Counted from the stretch's first letter, positions 22,397 through 32,900 are shown. The stretch: 34,212 nucleotides of DNA from Cytophagaceae bacterium (GCA_947450865.1 CANFWR010000013.1:1-34212), one strand, 5' to 3'. Numbers and translations: made by a program. The notes: a model not told the origin generated them from the letters alone.

Positions 22397-23479
22397 ATGA
22401 AATACTTCATCCTAGCAGGAGAAAAATCAGGGGATCTTCACGGATCAAATCTAATTCAGGAAATCAAAAAACTGGATAGTGAAGCCCTTATTCAAGCCTG
22501 GGGAGGAGATGCTATGGAAAGCCAAGGAGCTGAATTACTCATTCACCATAATCAACTTGCGATTATGGGAATATTAGGGGTGATACAGAATATTCAACGA
22601 TTAAAAGGTCTATTCAAGACATTTGGTGAACAAATAGAAGCCTTTCAACCGGATGCTGTCATCTTTATTGATTACGGTGGATTCAATTTAAAGGCTGCTA
22701 AAATAGCGAAGAAGAAAGGTTTTCAAACTCATTTCTATATTGCCCCTAAAGTCTGGGCTTGGAATAAAAGTCGTGTGGGTGAACTTAAGAAATGGATAGA
22801 TCACCTTTATGTTATCTTCCCATTCGAACTTAAGCTATTTAGAGAGGCAGGAATAGCTACAGAGTATGTAGGGAATCCTCTTCAAGATGCCATTCAGACG
22901 TTTATTCCCAATGAACAATTTAGCTTAAAGGGTCAAAAATATATTGCCTTATTAGCAGGAAGCCGGAAGCAAGAAATCAAAACAGCCTTACCCCTCTTTG
23001 ATCAATTAGCTAAAGCTAATCCTGATTTATCATTTGTGATTGCTGGAATATCGGATTGGAAAGAATTATACCAGACTAAGATTCCGGTTTTATTTGATCA
23101 GACCTATGATATTGTCCACCAGGCTGAAATGGCAATTGTTACCTCAGGAACAGCCACTTTAGAAACGGCCCTTTTAAATACACCACAAATTGTAGTTTAT
23201 AAGACGGATTGGGTATTTTATTCTTTGGCAAAAATCGTCATTCAAATTAAATATATCTCCCTCGTAAATATCATACTTGATAAGGTAGCTGTGCCTGAAT
23301 TAATACAGGCTAAATTCTCCGTAGAACATATGACAGCGTGGATGCGAGACCTATTAACGAAGGGAAAAAGCTATCAACAACAAAAGGAAGATTATAAAAT
23401 CCTGCAAGACTTAGTAGGAAATGCAGGTGCATCTAAAAAAACAGCAGAATTAATCTATTCTGCAGCTTCCGCTAAATAG
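22397..23479 (+). CDS. lpxB: Lipid-A-disaccharide synthase
   Basis: A 360-residue GT19 glycosyltransferase that joins UDP-2,3-diacylglucosamine to lipid X to form the lipid A disaccharide at the inner face of the inner membrane. The N-terminal YFILAGEKSGDLHGSNLI is the LpxB signature. IDYGGFNLKAAK, the segment FYIAPKVWAWNKSRV and the donor-site VTSGTATLETAL are also diagnostic. The length is slightly below E. coli LpxB (382), usual for Bacteroidota. It is co-transcribed with the pterin synthase. Its last 25 bases overlap the convergent acyltransferase gene. Confidence 0.97.
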   Translation: MKYFILAGEKSGDLHGSNLIQEIKKLDSEALIQAWGGDAMESQGAELLIHHNQLAIMGILGVIQNIQRLKGLFKTFGEQIEAFQPDAVIFIDYGGFNLKAAKIAKKKGFQTHFYIAPKVWAWNKSRVGELKKWIDHLYVIFPFELKLFREAGIATEYVGNPLQDAIQTFIPNEQFSLKGQKYIALLAGSRKQEIKTALPLFDQLAKANPDLSFVIAGISDWKELYQTKIPVLFDQTYDIVHQAEMAIVTSGTATLETALLNTPQIVVYKTDWVFYSLAKIVIQIKYISLVNIILDKVAVPELIQAKFSVEHMTAWMRDLLTKGKSYQQQKEDYKILQDLVGNAGASKKTAELIYSAASAK

Positions 23480-24027
23480 TTCTTGATCCACGATTTTTGA
23501 ACACCTGGAATAGTTTGAAAATAGCGTGCAATAGTTATTTTATCCTTCTGGAAATCACCCGTTGTATAATAAGGCTCTCTAATCTTAATCTCTTTATTCA
23601 CAAAGTCGAAACCAATCATAATTAAAGGCACTTTTGCTCCATCAGCAATATAATAAAAACCCGTTTTTAATTCTTGCACATCCTTGCGTGTCCCTTCAGG
23701 CGCCAATACAGCATAAAATGATTCCTTTGAATTATAAATATCAACAATAGAATCTACCAGATTAGATTTAGTACCCCGATTAACTGGATAGCCTCCTAAC
23801 CAAGTAAAAATGCCGCCAAAAGGCCCTTCAAACAGCTCTTTCTTACCCCAGAATAAAATAGGTAAGCGAAGCAAAGAACGTGCTCCTAAACCTACAATGA
23901 AATCTTTCCAAGTAGCATGTGGACAAACAATCACTAGCGCTTTCTTTAAATCACGCGGAACCTCACCCACTAATTTCCAACCAGCTAATTTAAATAACAC
24001 ATCAAAAACAGGACTACTAACTAACAT
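23455..24027 (-). CDS. Lysophospholipid acyltransferase (PlsC-like)
   Basis: A 190-residue member of the glycerophospholipid acyltransferase family. The HX4D catalytic motif is H37-D42 in PHATWKDF, and the glycerol-phosphate binding motif EGTR is at 111-114 in LAPEGTRKD. It is shorter than typical PlsC (about 245 residues) and has only a weak hydrophobic N-terminus, fitting the compact acyltransferases of Bacteroidota annotated as 1-acyl-sn-glycerol-3-phosphate acyltransferase. The acyl acceptor is not certain: lysophosphatidate, an aminolipid or another lipid. It overlaps the upstream HAD gene by 11 bases, following accA, so the three genes appear to be one unit with a lipid theme. Its 3' end overlaps lpxB. 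Confidence 0.85.
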   Translation of the reverse strand: MLVSSPVFDVLFKLAGWKLVGEVPRDLKKALVIVCPHATWKDFIVGLGARSLLRLPILFWGKKELFEGPFGGIFTWLGGYPVNRGTKSNLVDSIVDIYNSKESFYAVLAPEGTRKDVQELKTGFYYIADGAKVPLIMIGFDFVNKEIKIREPYYTTGDFQKDKITIARYFQTIPGVQKSWIKNYLAEAAE

Positions 24028-24649
24028 AGGTATCTAAAATTTCTTGAATTTGTATAAAGGAACGACTAGGATCAATTAAATAGGATTGAATCCCCATTGA
24101 TTTAGCGGAATTAATATTAGCGACATTATCATCAAAAAACAATACTTCCTCTGCAGAAAAACCTTGTTCATTCAATACCTGCTGGTAAATAGCTAAATCA
24201 GGTTTTACTAATCCCATTTCAAAGGAATAATATACGTGATTAAACAGGCTGAATAGATTTTGACCATGAGGACCTAAAGCGACTTTAGTAAATCGCTCTG
24301 CATGTATTGAACTAGTATTACTTAATAAAATGAGGTGAAAAATAGATTTCAACGAAGCTATCCATTCGTATACTCCTGAATGAAAATCTAATAATAAAGC
24401 AGAAAAAGAATTGTCAAAATCAGCATCAGAAATAGTTAAATCCAGATGCGAACGTAGAAAATCCCGAAACTCAATATCTGTTTGCTGACCAGCTTCATAG
24501 GGAACCCATAACTGATGTTCCAATATGGCAGATGCTATCTCTGAAGAACTTAAAGAAGAATAAGCTGCAAATGCCTCATAGGTAAGAGACAGGTCAATCG
24601 GTAATAAAACATTACCTAAATCAAAAATGATGGCTTTAGGAGCTGACAT
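24017..24649 (-). CDS. HAD superfamily IA hydrolase, YihX-like phosphatase
   Basis: A 210-residue HAD phosphatase. Motif I is FDLGNVLL with nucleophile D10, where the usual second Asp is replaced by Gly, as in the YihX-like (alpha-D-glucose-1-phosphate phosphatase) group. Motif II is LLSNTSS, the motif III lysine is in GLVKPD, and motif IV is FFDDNVANINSAKSMGI. An alpha-helical cap lies between motifs I and II. I chose ATG 24649 (MSAPKAIIFD), one base after the accA stop; a TTG three codons upstream would overlap accA. The substrate is unknown. The downstream acyltransferase overlaps its end by 11 bases. Confidence 0.9.
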   Translation of the reverse strand: MSAPKAIIFDLGNVLLPIDLSLTYEAFAAYSSLSSSEIASAILEHQLWVPYEAGQQTDIEFRDFLRSHLDLTISDADFDNSFSALLLDFHSGVYEWIASLKSIFHLILLSNTSSIHAERFTKVALGPHGQNLFSLFNHVYYSFEMGLVKPDLAIYQQVLNEQGFSAEEVLFFDDNVANINSAKSMGIQSYLIDPSRSFIQIQEILDTYVS

Positions 24650-24650
24650 C

Positions 24651-25607
24651 TTATTCAATCACCTCACCCATGGCACCAAACTTATCAATACGTTGGGCAA
24701 TACGAGTTGCTGGATCTAATGCAGAAAGAACAGCTAATTCCTTTTTAATCACTTCCTTCAACGTAGCTGCAGCTTCCTCCGGATTAAGATGCGCTCCACC
24801 TAAAGGCTCAGGAATAATTCCATCAATTAATTTATTCGCTAACATATCATTAGCCGTTAATTTCAAAGCTTCTGCCGCTTGCTCTTTGTAATTCCAGCTT
24901 CTCCATAGGATCGAAGAACAAGACTCGGGAGAAATCACAGAATACCAGGTATTTTCCATCATTAAGACGCGATCACCCACTGCGATACCTAAAGCACCAC
25001 CTGAAGCACCCTCACCTATAATCACGCAAATAACAGGCACCTTAAGCATAAACATATCGCGAATATTACGTGCGATAGCCTCTCCTTGACCTCTTTCCTC
25101 CGCTTCTAAACCAGGAAATGCTCCCGGAGTATCAATTAGGCATACAATAGGCTTGTTAAACTTCTCCGCCATTTTCATTAAGCGAAGCGCTTTTCTATAA
25201 CCTTCCGGATTAGGCATTCCAAAATTACGGAATTGACGTTCCTTCGTATTGCGTCCTTTCTGCTGACCAATAAACATGACAGACATTTCTCCATCGATAG
25301 TTCCAAAACCTCCTACCATGGCTTTGTCATCACCTACATTACGATCACCGTGGATTTCAATAAATTCCTCACACAAATGTTCAATGTAATCAAAAGTATA
25401 TGGACGATCTGGATGACGAGAAAGTTGAACACGCTGCCAGCGAGTCAAATTCGAAAATGTTTCCTTTTTCAATTCTAAAATCTTATCGGTCAAAGATGCT
25501 ACAGCAGCTGTCACATCGACATTATTCTCTAAAGCAAGCTTACGCATCTCAATTAATTTATCTTCTAATTCAGCGATAGGCTTTTCAAATTCCAATAATG
25601 TTTTCAT
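24651..25607 (-). CDS. accA: Acetyl-CoA carboxylase carboxyltransferase subunit alpha
   Basis: A 318-residue subunit that, with AccD, transfers the carboxyl group from biotin to acetyl-CoA, making malonyl-CoA for fatty acid synthesis. The length is almost that of E. coli AccA (319). The N-terminal helical part ends with [19 protein letters not shown]. The crotonase-like carboxyltransferase core includes [35 protein letters not shown] and [12 protein letters not shown], the oxyanion-hole glycines. accD is not in the window. It heads the accA-HAD-acyltransferase unit, with a -7 box candidate just upstream. Confidence 0.98.
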   Translation of the reverse strand: MKTLLEFEKPIAELEDKLIEMRKLALENNVDVTAAVASLTDKILELKKETFSNLTRWQRVQLSRHPDRPYTFDYIEHLCEEFIEIHGDRNVGDDKAMVGGFGTIDGEMSVMFIGQQKGRNTKERQFRNFGMPNPEGYRKALRLMKMAEKFNKPIVCLIDTPGAFPGLEAEERGQGEAIARNIRDMFMLKVPVICVIIGEGASGGALGIAVGDRVLMMENTWYSVISPESCSSILWRSWNYKEQAAEALKLTANDMLANKLIDGIIPEPLGGAHLNPEEAAATLKEVIKKELAVLSALDPATRIAQRIDKFGAMGEVIE

Positions 25608-25625
25608 AAGGCGTAAATTTTAATA

Positions 25626-25633
25626 CAAAAATA
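25626..25633 (-). promoter_or_regulatory. Candidate -7 promoter box for accA
   Basis: Minus-strand TATTTTTG, an exact TAnnTTTG match, is 18 bases upstream of the accA ATG in the 29-base gap after the nuclease gene. A promoter here would place its -33 region inside the 3' end of that gene; no strong -33 box is seen. Confidence 0.4.
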
Positions 25634-25636
25634 AAA

Positions 25637-27061
25637 TTAAAGCTCGAAAGTATCTTCCTTTTGAGGCAAAATAACGTCATTAAATCCTAGTCCGTTCAAT
25701 ATAGAAGAGAACTCAAGCATGCTTTCTTCCTCCCCGTGAGAAAGGAATATCTTTTTCAACTTGCTAGGCTTCTGTTGCTTTACAAAATCCAAAAGTCCAG
25801 TTTGATCTGCATGTCCAGAGAATACGTCAATCTTACGGATTTGGGCATTCACCTTATACTCGCGATCCTTTACCACAATCATATCCGTACCCGCTAACAA
25901 TTGTCTTCCAAGGGTTCCCTCAGCAGAATAACCAATCAATAAGATTGTTGCATAGGTATTCGAAATATTATCAGCGATATGTTGCTCCACACGACCACCA
26001 GATATCATCCCAGAGGACGAAATAATAATGCAAGGTTCTCGGTAATCCTTAATAGCTCTACTTTCTTTCTCTGTTTGTAAGAAAATCAAATTATCCACGT
26101 CAAAAAGTTCGTCATTCTCTTTATGAAATGCACGCGCCTCTGGATTTAAATAGGATAAGTATTTAGAATAAATCTTCGTAGAACTTCGGCCCATCGGGCT
26201 ATCCGTAAATACACGAACCGCAGGGAAATTACGTTCCTCAATTAATTTATTTAAGGTATATAAAACGGCTTGCGTTCTGCCTACAGAGAAAGCTGGAATC
26301 ACTAAGCGTCCCGGGCGATCGATACAAGTCTCTTTAATAACTTTTCCCAAAGCATCCATCGGACTATCCTTATCCGCATGGATTCGATTTCCATAGGTTG
26401 TTTCGCAAACTAGGTAATCCACCTCTGGGAATGGTTGAGGATCAATATGTAGAGGGTAGTTAGCTCTACCAATGTCTCCACTAAAACCAATGGTTTTAGT
26501 CTCCCCTTTCTCCGTGACAGATATCAATACATGGGCTGCACCTAATAAGTGGCCCGCAGGAACAAAGGTGATCTCTAAGCCTGGAAAAACAATAAACTTT
26601 CGATTGAACTGTAATGTCACAAAATTATCCATCGCATTCTCCACATCTTTTTGAAGATAGAGATCCCCTTTCCGGAGTAAGCGATCCATTTGCTTATGCT
26701 TCTTGCGACTCTCGCCTTGAGCTGCCTTCAAACGACGCAAGTGCAAACTAGCAGAATCCATCAATAACAACTCGGATAAATCAGCAGTAGGAGGCGTACA
26801 AAGAATTTGGCCTTCATATCCTTCCCGGTATAACATTGGAATGTTGCCCGAGTGATCAATGTGCGCGTGCGTAAGAATGACTAAATTAATGAGAGACGCA
26901 TCGAAAGGGAAAAAGGACTTTTGCTCTATCGGCTCTTCGAAGTCGATTTTTCGCTCCATGTCCGTTCCACAATCGATTAATATTTGATAGCCGTCTTCTA
27001 ATTGTAACAAGAACATACTGCCTGTCACCTGTCTAGCGGCTCCTAAAAAGGATAATTGCAT
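25637..27061 (-). CDS. Metallo-beta-lactamase / beta-CASP family RNA nuclease
   Basis: A 474-residue protein of the group that includes CPSF73-like and RNase J-like RNA nucleases. The zinc-binding HxHxDH motif is H65-H70 in LTHAHIDHSGN. The metal-bridging Asp is in FSGDIGRANYPL. The beta-CASP insertion begins around ETTYGNR, and the C-terminal RMMBL-like zone has SSSGMISGGRVEQH and DVFSGHADQTGLLDF. It has no N-terminal KH domains, unlike archaeal CPSF-KH proteins, and lacks the RNase J C-terminal domain. RNA cleavage is the likely activity, but the natural target in Bacteroidota is unknown. It is transcribed towards accA and preceded by a hairpin that ends close to its start codon. Confidence 0.9.
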   Translation of the reverse strand: MQLSFLGAARQVTGSMFLLQLEDGYQILIDCGTDMERKIDFEEPIEQKSFFPFDASLINLVILTHAHIDHSGNIPMLYREGYEGQILCTPPTADLSELLLMDSASLHLRRLKAAQGESRKKHKQMDRLLRKGDLYLQKDVENAMDNFVTLQFNRKFIVFPGLEITFVPAGHLLGAAHVLISVTEKGETKTIGFSGDIGRANYPLHIDPQPFPEVDYLVCETTYGNRIHADKDSPMDALGKVIKETCIDRPGRLVIPAFSVGRTQAVLYTLNKLIEERNFPAVRVFTDSPMGRSSTKIYSKYLSYLNPEARAFHKENDELFDVDNLIFLQTEKESRAIKDYREPCIIISSSGMISGGRVEQHIADNISNTYATILLIGYSAEGTLGRQLLAGTDMIVVKDREYKVNAQIRKIDVFSGHADQTGLLDFVKQQKPSKLKKIFLSHGEEESMLEFSSILNGLGFNDVILPQKEDTFEL

Positions 27062-27065
27062 AGAA

Positions 27066-27093
27066 TAAAGAAAATAGGGGCTACAAGAGCCCC
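27066..27093 (-). terminator. Intrinsic terminator after the DUF6807 gene, immediately before the nuclease start
   Basis: On the minus strand GGGGCT (27093-27088) pairs with AGCCCC (27082-27077) around a 5-base loop, followed by the U-rich tail TATTTTCTTT. It serves the upstream DUF6807 gene, but its tail ends only a few bases before the ATG of the next gene (27061). That gene's promoter candidate lies on the far side of the hairpin. Confidence 0.75.
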
Positions 27094-27103
27094 CTTTACC
27101 TTA

Positions 27104-27111
27104 CAAAAATA
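27104..27111 (-). promoter_or_regulatory. Candidate -7 promoter box for the beta-CASP nuclease gene
   Basis: Minus-strand TATTTTTG is an exact TAnnTTTG match between the DUF6807 stop and the terminator hairpin. Transcription from here would start at roughly 27098, just before the hairpin, so the hairpin would form the whole 5' leader of the nuclease mRNA. Confidence 0.4.
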
Positions 27112-27129
27112 AGAGTATTTTCTTAAATA

Positions 27130-28164
27130 TTACTTCACAGCAGCGAATTCCGCTTGAATTTTGTCTAATTCCTCTTTCGAGTTTAATCTATCAGAAATTA
27201 ACGTACGGTATCTAAATGTAACAGATTCACCTTTTTTCAAAGTCAAATTACGTTCATCCTTGCCATTGCTAAATACTTTGGCGCCTAATGGATTAACCGC
27301 AAATAATCCATAACCACGTGCATGCCAATAACTTGGGTAAGACACATTAGACGGATGATCAAAAATGGTAACCGATATTGGATGATTATCCATTTCCCCA
27401 TGCAAATTCATCCATTTAGCACGTGTACTCCAAACAGCCTCCCCTTTCACCCCTTCAGAGCTCCAATAATCGCCATTCACACCCGTATTGTCCATTACAG
27501 GTACTTTGGTCTCCACACCATGCGCATCTATAAATACATCTGGCTTATTCGAAGGAATTTCTAATTGACGCGCTACGCGTATAGCAAACATCCCATCTTT
27601 CACATCTTTGAATAAGACTTGATCAGCTACGGCGGTTAATGTGGTAATCCTATCCACTGTTCTTGAATCAGCTGTACCTGAAAAAACATAGGTAGTCTTT
27701 TCTTGCAACACCTTTTGGCCTTTACCATCATTGTCTATCCAATCTGCAGAAACCACTAAGGTTCCTGACTTCGGATCTTGTTTTACAATCGCGGAATGAA
27801 CAATGGTTCCCATCTTATGATTCTGTAAAGAAGCAATAATGTTATTAGAGTTGTTCCAATAGTCAAACCCATTGACATCCTCATAATTCAACCACATTCC
27901 CACATGATGAGGATGATCTACACGCTCTCCTGCACGAGGAGCCATAGGATAACCTCTAGTGATTGTAGTTCCTTTCGCAGAAATCAACGGAAACAAAACT
28001 GCTTTCTTTAAAACATCCTGGCCAGGAAAGAAATAGGATGTAAATGGCTTACCACCTATCGACACATCAACAGACGTTTTACCATTCTTGAAGGTAACGG
28101 GAAGATTTTGTGAGAAGGTTGCAAAACTGCAAAGACCTAAAATAAAGGTGAATAACTTTTTCAT
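27130..28164 (-). CDS. DUF6807 (PmoA-like) secreted protein
   Basis: A 344-residue protein with a Sec signal peptide (MKKLFTFILGLCSFATFSQ, cleavage near residue 19), so probably periplasmic or exported. The body matches what I know of the DUF6807 family, also labelled PmoA-like: KAVLFPLISAKGTTITRGYP, HPHHVGMWLNYEDVNG and HPISVTIFDHPSN, with His-rich motifs that could bind metal or a sugar. No enzymatic activity is firmly established for the family as far as I know. Homologues commonly occur among carbohydrate-use genes of Bacteroidota and Planctomycetota. Here it follows susC-susD, separated by a terminator hairpin, so it probably belongs to the same locus at lower expression. Confidence 0.82.
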   Translation of the reverse strand: MKKLFTFILGLCSFATFSQNLPVTFKNGKTSVDVSIGGKPFTSYFFPGQDVLKKAVLFPLISAKGTTITRGYPMAPRAGERVDHPHHVGMWLNYEDVNGFDYWNNSNNIIASLQNHKMGTIVHSAIVKQDPKSGTLVVSADWIDNDGKGQKVLQEKTTYVFSGTADSRTVDRITTLTAVADQVLFKDVKDGMFAIRVARQLEIPSNKPDVFIDAHGVETKVPVMDNTGVNGDYWSSEGVKGEAVWSTRAKWMNLHGEMDNHPISVTIFDHPSNVSYPSYWHARGYGLFAVNPLGAKVFSNGKDERNLTLKKGESVTFRYRTLISDRLNSKEELDKIQAEFAAVK

Positions 28165-28173
28165 AGTGCTTAT

Positions 28174-28209
28174 TAAATAAAATTCCGAAGGTCATCTGAC
28201 CTTCGGAAT
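28174..28209 (-). terminator. Strong terminator hairpin between susD and the DUF6807 gene
   Basis: A perfect 12-bp stem, ATTCCGAAGGTC (28182-28193) with GACCTTCGGAAT (28198-28209), has a 4-base loop. On the minus strand it is followed by TTTTATTT, giving a standard intrinsic terminator. It lies 24 bases after susD and ends about 10 bases before the DUF6807 ATG. Partial read-through would lower DUF6807 expression relative to susCD. Confidence 0.88.
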
Positions 28210-28233
28210 CTAAATTAAGAAATCAAATTAATC

Positions 28234-29901
28234 TTAGTATCCTGCATTTTGAGGGAAACCACCATTTTCAGATAGATCCACTTGTTTTTGAGGAATAGGA
28301 CGAACATAGTGCTTATCAGAAACACCAACCGCTCCGTCTGGATTGTATAATTTAACACGCTCCACTAAGTTTTTCCAACGTTTTAAGTCCATCCAACGTG
28401 TTTGCTCACCAGCAAGCTCACGAGCACGTTCTTCCATGATTAAGTTCATGTCAACCGCTGTAACTTTCATTTGCTCTGTTTTACCAGCTGCAGCCGCACG
28501 AACACGAACCATGTTGATAGCAGCTACTGACTCAGCTTGCTTTCCTAATTTGAATTGCGCTTCAGCTAACATCAAATACGTTTCCGCTAGACGGTGGACG
28601 AAATAATCACGAGAACCGTTTTCATACGTCATATCTGGACGAAGTGGATCGAAGAACTTCTGCAATGTCGGGAACAACGCATAGTTGTATAAGCTAGGCA
28701 CCAATACTTGGTATTTCTTCGCTGCACGCTCCGCTAAGGTCATCTCATAACCTGGGATATAAATAGTCGTATCACCTGCTTTATAAGTAACTGAAGCTTT
28801 TGAACCATCAAACGTTGTATTGTAGGTACCAGGCTTGTTTGAAAGCCAAACTGTTTTAAACGTCTTATTGTAACGCGTATCATTCACACGATCAGCAAAT
28901 ACTGTATTGATTAAATACGAAGTAGGCTTCAAACGCTTAAATGGACGACCATTCGCTACGTCACGTTGCATACCAGGTTGAACGTCATATTGCATACCAA
29001 AATACAAGTGAAGCTTGTTACCTTGGTTATCTATAAAACCATTTGTTAATGGATCTTGCGTATACTGCACTGCAAAAATCACTTCATCATTGATTTGATT
29101 TGACTGATCAAATACAGATGCGAAGTCTGGTAATAACTTAAAGCCATAATTAGCAATGACATTATTACACAACGTTGCTGCATTCGCATAGTCAGTTGAC
29201 TCTGCAAAAGTAGAAGAAGCCCGTGTTAAATAAACCTTAGCTAACAAGTTTTCAGCCGCAGCTTTCGTAGCACGACCATAATCAGCCGCTGCTTTTGTTG
29301 CTGGCAAAGCTGGAATAGCAGCTAATAAATCTGTTTCAATTTGTTTGTATACAGCTTGTTCTGTCGCACGAGTAGCAGCCTTAGTGGGCCCTAACGTTTC
29401 AGTTAAACGTAAATCTAAAGGACCAAACTGTTGGACTAAAATAAAGTAATAATGCGCACGCAAATACTTCATCTCACCCACACGAGTTGCTTTAACAGCA
29501 TCCGTAATACCAGTTACCTTAGGAGCACGATCAATTACCGCATTAATGGTATTAATACCCTTATACGTTTGATCCCAAAGCTCAGCTAAAATATCTACTG
29601 ATGAAGTCAATTGTGAATCGTAAAAGTGAAAACCTTTGTACGATCCATCCGCTCCAGCACTGTAAATATCAGTACCGTATTCTGACATTGAAATACCTCT
29701 CTCCGTAGCATAAAATGAACGAAGTGGTGTATAAGCCGCATTAGTTGCAGCTACGAATCCTGGAGTCGTAGCGATGTAATCGTTACTGATAGAAGAAACG
29801 ACTGTCTCTTTCAGTAGATCACTACATGAGGCAGTACCCAACATAATCGCTGAAGCAATACCTAATGATTTTAATGAATTTTTGATATATAAACTTTTCA
29901 T
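28234..29901 (-). CDS. SusD/RagB family nutrient-binding outer-membrane lipoprotein
   Basis: A 555-residue surface lipoprotein that captures substrate and forms the lid over the SusC pore. The lipoprotein signal ends in LGTASC with lipidated C26. The TPR-rich SusD fold is recognisable from LWDQTYKGINTINAVIDRA, KYLRAHYYFILVQQFGPLDLRL, the C-terminal YLMLAEAQFKLGKQAESVAAINMVRVRA and ARELAGEQTRWMDLKRWK. It starts 11 bases after susC, and the pair is certainly co-transcribed. The substrate cannot be read from sequence. No glycoside hydrolase or other polysaccharide enzyme is next to it in the window, so the cargo could be a small sugar, glycopeptide or other oligomer. Confidence 0.95.
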   Translation of the reverse strand: MKSLYIKNSLKSLGIASAIMLGTASCSDLLKETVVSSISNDYIATTPGFVAATNAAYTPLRSFYATERGISMSEYGTDIYSAGADGSYKGFHFYDSQLTSSVDILAELWDQTYKGINTINAVIDRAPKVTGITDAVKATRVGEMKYLRAHYYFILVQQFGPLDLRLTETLGPTKAATRATEQAVYKQIETDLLAAIPALPATKAAADYGRATKAAAENLLAKVYLTRASSTFAESTDYANAATLCNNVIANYGFKLLPDFASVFDQSNQINDEVIFAVQYTQDPLTNGFIDNQGNKLHLYFGMQYDVQPGMQRDVANGRPFKRLKPTSYLINTVFADRVNDTRYNKTFKTVWLSNKPGTYNTTFDGSKASVTYKAGDTTIYIPGYEMTLAERAAKKYQVLVPSLYNYALFPTLQKFFDPLRPDMTYENGSRDYFVHRLAETYLMLAEAQFKLGKQAESVAAINMVRVRAAAAGKTEQMKVTAVDMNLIMEERARELAGEQTRWMDLKRWKNLVERVKLYNPDGAVGVSDKHYVRPIPQKQVDLSENGGFPQNAGY

Positions 29902-29912
29902 TATTTCAGGGA

Positions 29913-32900
29913 TTAAAATTTAATATTTAAACCAAATGTTGATACCTGTGTAGCTGGAGTTACGTCATTATTAACGTTACCATTTGACGTTTCAGGGTCA
30001 ACACCATTTTCTTTTGAACGATATTTAGAGAAGATGAATGGTTGTTGAACACTAGCATACACACGTAACGAAGCTAAACCTAGTTTTTGGGCCGTTTTAG
30101 CTGGGAACGTATAACCTATATTGATATTACGTACTTTGATGAAAGATCCATCGAAATACATAATCGCTGTATTGTATGCTGGGAACTCTTGGTTAAAGTT
30201 CGGACGAGGATAATAAGCATTAGGATTGTTAGGAGTCCAGTAATCCACCTTGATTTGGTTATAACGACCTTGAAGGTAGTTTGAATTTTGGTGGAATTTA
30301 GACACAATCATTTGTCCTTGACGAGTAAAGATAAAGAATGACAAATCGAATCCTTTATAAGAGAAACGGTTTGTGATACCACCAGTCCATGCTGGAACAT
30401 CTGAACCTAATAACACACGGTCATCAGCCGTAATTTTACCATCGTTATTCGTATCCTGTACTTTGATTTGACCCACAGTAAAGCCCATAGCTTTTGCTTT
30501 ATCAGCTTCAGCTGTCTGCCAAATACCTGCATATTTGTAATCATAATATGCATTTAAAGGTTGACCAATGAACCAACGGTTACCTACGTCATCTTTAGCT
30601 CCATTGTAAAGAGAAACGATTTCTTCTGTGTTCTTATAGAAGGTGAAATCAGTTGTCCATTTGAAACCATTTGCCGCATCGATATTCACTGTAGATAAGG
30701 ATAATTCTACCCCACGGTTCATTGTCTCCCCTACGTTTCGCGTAACGGCGGCAAAACCAGTGGAAGTAGGTAATTGATCTGATAATAAAAGATCCGTTGT
30801 ATTTGTTTGGTAATATTCTAAACTACCAGCAATACGACCTCTAAGGATAGAGAAATCAGCACCGATGTTCTTAGAAGTAGACGTTTCCCATTTCAAATCT
30901 GCATTACCGATCGTGTTAGGGCGGTAACCATAAGCAGCCGTGTTATTCCAAGCATACGAAGTACGACCTTCTAATCCTACCGTTTGATAAGGAGAAAGAC
31001 CTTGGTTACCTACCTGTGCATAAGAGGCACGTAATTTTAATTCATCTAACCAAGTCAAATCTTTCATGAAGTTTTCTTGGTGTAAATTCCAACCTACTGC
31101 CACACCTGGAAAATTACCCCATTTCGTATTTTCGCCAAAACGAGACGATCCATCACGACGAGCAGTTACAGTTAATAAATATTTACCCTTATAATCATAA
31201 TTCACACGTGCCATGAAAGAAGCAATTGTCCATTCAATTAAGTTCGAGCCTACTCCTTGAATAGAAGAGGCATTACCTAAGTTAAAATACGATTGAGACT
31301 CTACAGGAACACCCATTACACTCTGAGTATATTGTTCATACGTATCGCGTTGCATCGATTGTAATAAAGTCACATTAATACTGTGATCCTTAATTTGCTT
31401 GTTATACGTTAAAACGTTTTCTAAAGTATAGTTAAATCCAAAACGATTATCCGTAGTAGCCGTTGGGTTACCACCTTTAATAGCATTTGTTAAACCGCCA
31501 TTAAATTGACCATTACGAGAAATAGTAAAATCTGGACCAAAATTCACACGGTATTTTAAACCCTTAGCAAGTTGATATTCAGCATAAATACTATTAAATA
31601 TACGATACTTATTTGTTCCATCAATTTTTGCTCCTGGCACAATTTCATTTAATGGATTCGTTAATAAAGCATCATCTGTTTGTTGGAAAATTAAATTCCC
31701 ACTATCATCATATGCTCTTGCAAGAGGATTTTGAGATAACAAGAAACCATATGGATTTAAGTTAGCACCATTAGTAACAGAATACATGCCATATGACGAA
31801 ATCCCCACTTTTAAATTTTTAGTAACTTGATGATCGACATTAACACGCAACGAATAACGCGAATAATCTAAACCTTCAATTATACCTTTATCTTGAAAAT
31901 ATCCTGCATTAATTGAGAATTGTGTTTTCTCATTTCCACCTTGAATACCAATGGCATGATTTTGTTGAAAACCTTTCTTAACCATTAGATCTTGGTAATC
32001 AGTTGTACGCCCTTTAGCAATACCATCTAATTCAATTGCTGTAAATAATTTAGAATCAGCATAAGCGTCCATAACACCTGTAGGTACTAAATTGCCGTTC
32101 GCATCTTTATAAGTACCAATTGTACGACGAGATTCACGTTTCATCTCAGCATATTCCGCACCGTTAAACAAATTAATTTTATCTAATGTTTGAGTAACAC
32201 CTACGTATGTATCATAGGAAACAACCGTTTTACCATCTTTAGTACCACGCTTTGTCGTGATTAAAACAACCCCGTTCGCTCCACGAGCACCGTAGATTGC
32301 TGTTGCAGTTGCATCCTTCAAGATTTCCATTGAGGCTACATCATTCGGGTTCATGTCTTCATATCCAGCAGAAAGAGGAATACCATCTACCACGTATAAT
32401 GGATCATTACCTGCGTTAAATGAACGACGACCACGAATCAAAACTTTAGGTACCGTACCTGGCTTCGAACCTGATTGCGCTACGTCCACACCAGCCACAC
32501 GACCTTGCATCGCTTGACCTAAGTTCGTAATAGGCATTTCGGTAATTTGCTTCGAAGTAACAGATGAAATAGCACCCGTCATTTGGCTTTTCTTTTGTGT
32601 ACCGTAACCTACTACCACTACTTCTTGTAGAGATTTAGTATCAGCACTTAAAGCCACATTAATTTGTGTTTTAGATCCTACTGAAACTTCTTGAGCGTTA
32701 GTTCCAACGGCTGAAAACACTAATACTGCTGAATTACCAACAGTAATTTTATAATTTCCATCCATATCTGTCGAAGTTCCTTTAGAAGTACCTTTAACAG
32801 AAACACTAGCTCCAGGAATACCAGAACCATCGTCAGATGACGTTACTTTACCTGAGACCGTCCGATCTTGGGCAAAAATTTGAATACTCAATAACAGCAT

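Noticed and set aside
30116-30307. Second minus-strand frame of 63 codons within susC
   Set aside because: Out-of-frame shadow of the intact SusC barrel. SusC is full length, so no frameshift needs explaining.
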